Under the pieces are notes generated by a model, which did not search any database, was not told where the DNA came from, and saw only the letters and a list, made by a program, of their open reading frames with translations. 64,000 nt of DNA. Source: Muraenolepis orangiensis. Taxonomy: Eukaryota > Chordata > Actinopteri > Gadiformes > Muraenolepididae. The first letter of the stretch is position 1. The number at the start of each line of letters is the position of its first letter. The translations under genes and the position numbers were made by a program. Positions 48,320 to 64,000 of this stretch are shown piece after piece. The DNA lies in assembly GCA_027704905.1 (NCBI GenBank), contig CM051000.1, positions 19,343,254 to 19,407,253 of the forward strand, in the 5' to 3' direction.

Positions 48320-49476
48320 GAGGTTGTGTGTTTCAGTAGTTGATGATAGTCCTCCTTTAACTGCCCATTTATTAACAAGGACTGAATCTGCATCAAACTA
48401 TATTACACCTAATAGAACTACAACTACCAGCTCTATGCTAACTGCAGTTCTCGTCCTGGCCAGAGGGTGCGCTGATGTAACTGTCAGGAGGTGGAAGAAG
48501 AAGAGGATAGTTGTAAACAGCTAGCACTTTAGCTTAGCTGTCAGAGCTTACAATCATTATTATTTCACATATCTCATCTGGATTAAGAGGATAAGGTGAG
48601 AATGGAGTGAAACACACCGAGTACACATTGATAAACGTTTATTATTATCATTAGTGAATATCATTAATAGGAATCAACGTTAACCTGAGGCTACTGTTTA
48701 CATTTGTCTGTGAAGTCCAATAAAGTAAAATACAAGTAAAGTAAAATCCAACTAATTTGAATTTACACCGACCCTAACCCCAATACACTCAGGGGGTCTG
48801 CTTGTTGACCCCATCGGGCTCCCATGTTCTCTTCTCAAGGTCAGAGGTCATTAGCAAAAGTGGAGCTAAATGCATGCTATCTAGCACTAGCCTAGCTGTC
48901 AAGTATATTGTATTTGTATACCTTTTAATCACAGTAACAGTCTCAAAGGGATTTACAGGCCATATATTTGTGACATCCCATAACAATGAAGGGGTAGTTA
49001 GTAGTTAAACCACCAAATCTAGTTAAGATTTAAGATTAATAACTTAAAATCTTTATATTATTTAGATTAGGTCTGTTCATCTGATGTGTGAGTCTAGCAG
49101 CAGTGACACCGTTATTGGTGTGAACTGGTTCGCAGTAGTTAAAACACTAGTGACCTTCCAGAGGTGTGTGGTGTCATAGCCTAGAGAAGGTCGAACAACA
49201 CACACATAACCACATCTAAGAAGTATGGAGTTTTTTGGCAAAGCAATATCTGAAATATGATGCCACTGCAGCTGCTTTGCCTTAAGAGTTTACTCCAAGA
49301 CCAGGATGTTGTAGATTGGCCAATATACACACAGGAAAAGGGAGGGGGCGAGATTAAGACAACCTCACAACCCTCGCAAACCCACTAACGTTCTGTGATT
49401 GGCTGTAGCTGTGGCTGTGATTCCATTGGCTACCAGCAGCGACCTGTTCAGTATACTATAGAACATACTAATTACT

Positions 49477-49478
<2 letters not shown>
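48320..49478. other. pdpr upstream region, no coding exon seen
   Basis: Probably holds the pdpr promoter and a non-coding first exon, but no TATA box or clear donor could be assigned. A (TG)n tract at 49482-49520 leads into the acceptor-like CAGCAG before the start codon. Confidence 0.4.
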
Positions 49479-49513
<35 letters not shown>

Positions 49514-49530
49514 TGTGTGTCAGCAGGTCC

Positions 49531-59339
<9,809 letters not shown>

Positions 59340-59788
59340 CCCCCCCCCCCCCCTCACTGTGGCAGGAAATAACCTTACAGCTTCACCAAGCCCATCCCCC
59401 CCCCCCTAATGTTGTGCAATATGAAGCAGACTTATTTCACACTCCCACCACCTTCACCACCGCCCAGTACAATCGGTCTGCTACTGGTTATACTGGGAGT
59501 TGCCCAGCACAACACTAGTCTGCTACTGGTTATACTAGGAGTTGCCTATAATGACCAGACATTTTGTGAATGTGCCTTGCTCATTGGGGTATTAGAGTTT
59601 GACTCTCCCCCTGTGTTGTATATTTGATATATAGACAATCCTGTTCTCTCTCTCTCCGATACCCCTCCACCTGTCCTCTCTCTGATACCCCATCCGTCTA
59701 TTCCCTTGTGCATGGTTTTTTGTATCAAGTGTGTGAAATTATGTAATGTAATGAAATGAAGTAATGAAATTATCCTAAATATGTGTAT

Positions 59789-59794
59789 AATAAA
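59789..59794 (+). terminator. pdpr polyadenylation signal
   Basis: AATAAA 450 nt downstream of the pdpr stop codon and the first canonical signal seen after it. Confidence 0.55.
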
Positions 59795-59814
59795 AGTAAC
59801 AAAGCACTTACCCC

Positions 59815-60105
59815 AGACTAGTTTCTAGTAAACCTATTATTGCATTATAGGTGATCATAAACCTCAGTCTAGCTCAAAGTTAACATCACACTAGCTCCTA
59901 GTAAACATCAGACTAGATCCTAGTAAACATCAGAATAGTCCCTAGTAAACATCAGACTAGCTCCTACCGGACTAGCTCTTAGCCAACATCAGACTAGCTC
60001 CTAGTAAACATCAGGCTAGCTCCGAGTAAACGTCAGACTAGCTCCTATCAGACTAGCTCCTAGTAAACATCAGAATAGCTACTAGTAAACCCCAGACTAG
60101 CCATG
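59815..60105. repeat. CATCAGACTAGCTCCTAGTAAA minisatellite
   Basis: About 12 irregular 22-24-bp units between the converging pdpr and mrps11 3' ends. Confidence 0.92.
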
Positions 60106-60354
60106 CAGCTCTACACTACTGAGCAAGACATGCACATCTAGCCGGAAGGGTTGACCTCTAAAAGATACCAAGATGCTAAGGGGTCTACTTATTCCACCTC
60201 CTCCTGGCGCTTTTGACACATTTTTCAGTGGATCAAATGAAATGTCTTGGATGAGTAAGTCTATGCATCTGGTGTGAAGACAAGGACACTAGAAAGCTTC
60301 TGTATGCTAGAGTGTGTTTAGGCCATATATATAATATAGAAAATATGATATACA

Positions 60355-60395
<41 letters not shown>

Positions 60396-60592
60396 TAAAT
60401 ACAACACAAACACACGTATTTACTCACTATACTACTACCAGATCTGCTTGTTTATGTGTCTTTGGCTAGATACATGTACAAGTAACAACATAACTCAGCA
60501 AAGGCAACGTAATGAAAAACATTTTAATTGATTAGCCTATTATAGCACAACCCCCCCCCCCTCCCCCTCCAATCCAACATGGTTCGATCTGC

Positions 60593-62704
<2,112 letters not shown>

Positions 62705-62899
62705 CTGCACACAGACACAAGCCCACCAAGAAATAAAACACACTTCATCATTACTCACTTCTTAGAAGAGAGTACAGCTTGAACAAGTACATCATGTACA
62801 CTGTACAGAAATACCCCACATATTTACACACTTATTTATACAGATGAGAGCGGCACTGGAGGAGCAGACCTCTACGAGCTCCCACTGTTCATTTAGTTT

Positions 62900-63930
62900 A
62901 CTCAATTTGCATACGACGACGCCATCTCCCTGGCACTACACACGTCCCTGGAGCACCTAGACAGGAGGGACAGCTACATCAGACTGACTACAGCTCGGCG
63001 TTCAACGCCATCGTTCCCTCCAAGCTGGTCCTGAAACTGACTAAGTTTCAGTTTTATTGTGGACTTCAGGAGCCACCGGGGCACCCACTCCACTATCAGC
63101 CTGGACGGGACACTGGTGGAAATCGTCAGCTGCTTCCGTTTCCTAGGGCTACAGAATTTCGATGACCTGGCGTGGAAACGCAACACAGAAGAAGGCACAC
63201 CAGCGCCTCTATGCTCTGCAGCGCCTCAGGAAGCGGAAGAGGCCAACGATGGCTAATGAACTTCTACACTGGCCCCGTAGAGAGCGTCCTGACGGGTGGC
63301 GTCACCGTGTGGTACGGCAACACCACTGCACAGGACAAGAAATCCATCCAGAGGGTGGTGAGGATGGCAGAAAGGATCATCAGGTGTGCACTTCCATGCA
63401 TTGAGGAGATCTTTAGGACCAGATGTTTGGAAGAAGGCCATCTACATCACAAAGGACTGCAACCCCCCTGGGCACCATCTCTTCCCCCCCTACAGTCTGG
63501 TCGCTGGTTGCGCAGCATCAGTACAAGGACTACCAGGATAGTTAAGGATAGTTGTTATCCACAGGCAGTGGCCTACTTAACTGCTAGGAGTGCTGCCACT
63601 TTCACTTTCATAACATTGTCATTAACATTACACTATCATAACATTGTCATTAACATTACACTGACATACTTTGCTAGACTTTCAGGATTCATTACAGTTA
63701 CGGCACTGTTCTGCACTGTATGTATGATGCTGCTGTACTACTGGCACTTGCTTTTTTACAAATGCTTTTAAATGCTTTTTGCCCAGTTCTACACATGTAC
63801 ATATCATTCTTCAGTCACTTTTATGTTCATTTGTATTGTGTATAGTCATTTTTATAGTATTGTGTTTTAGAAATGTATACTGCGGGAGGGAGTAAGCATT
63901 CCATTCTACATTCTATATTGAATCTTGAAG
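62900..63930 (+). mobile_element. LINE (L2/CR1-like) reverse-transcriptase remnant
   Basis: Plus-strand fragments encode VDFRSHRGTHSTISLDG, FRFLGLQNFDD and SVLTGGVTVWYGNTTAQDKK, the same family as 35.8-37.8 kb, ending with a TACTGCGGGAGGGAGTAAGC tail. Multiple frameshifts and internal deletion. It lies upstream of the first mrps11 exon seen. Confidence 0.88.
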
Positions 63931-64000
63931 TTATTTTTACTGCAGTAATGTTAATAGGTACTTTTTATTAACTCTTGCATGTTTTGGTTTATTTTGAGAA

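Noticed and set aside
62760..62810. Candidate first exon of mrps11 (ATG ATG TAC..., ending AAGAA-GTGAGT)
   Set aside because: It leaves phase 1 whereas the next exon needs phase 2, and the peptide does not look like a mitochondrial presequence rich in Arg.

Overview
The window is vertebrate nuclear DNA, almost certainly from a ray-finned fish. It has intron-split genes with consensus splice sites, a Tc1-type transposon, several hAT elements with intact 8-bp target duplications, L2/CR1/Rex-like LINE remnants, a tRNA-derived SINE and an extreme density of tandem repeats: many long (AC)n tracts, a 1-kb (TAGG)n array and dozens of minisatellites. Such simple-repeat load is known from gadiform fishes, so a cod relative is possible, but that is only an inference.

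Four protein-coding genes were rebuilt exon by exon, with reading-frame phase checked at the junctions. (1) slc9a5, the NHE5 sodium/proton exchanger, minus strand, 20075 to 10055, 16 coding exons, about 961 aa. (2) fhod1, a diaphanous-related formin, minus strand, 46373 to 22566, about 23 coding exons, about 1,320 aa; exons 11-13 are the uncertain part. (3) pdpr, the pyruvate dehydrogenase phosphatase regulatory subunit, plus strand, 49531 to 59339, 17 coding exons, 879 aa. (4) mrps11, mitochondrial ribosomal protein uS11m, minus strand, 62704 to 60593; its first exon was not found. The first 10 kb contain no gene I can support, only repeats and transposon remnants. pdpr and mrps11 converge tail to tail and both act in mitochondria; fhod1 (actin assembly) and slc9a5 (ion transport) are arranged in tandem.

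The most unusual signal is that tandem duplications repeatedly span functional gene boundaries instead of lying harmlessly inside introns. The slc9a5 exon 7 donor site is present in about 11 tandem copies. The pdpr exon 7 acceptor is present in more than 20 copies, with a Tc1 element inserted among them. The fhod1 exon 4 acceptor is present in 8 copies and the pdpr exon 9 acceptor in 3. The fhod1 exon 15 donor and the slc9a5 exon 9/10 junction have further copies. The slc9a5 start codon sits in a 28-bp triplication that creates two two-codon upstream ORFs. I call these splice-junction satellites. Each copy carries an intact or near-intact splice signal, so the transcripts must choose among many decoys.

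Other points of note: a nine-unit array of CTCF-like motifs between the divergent fhod1 and pdpr genes; a fhod1 exon flanked closely by two hAT insertions, one containing another nested hAT; and many splice sites fused directly to TG or CCTA repeats. All calls come from reading the sequence; no database search was run.
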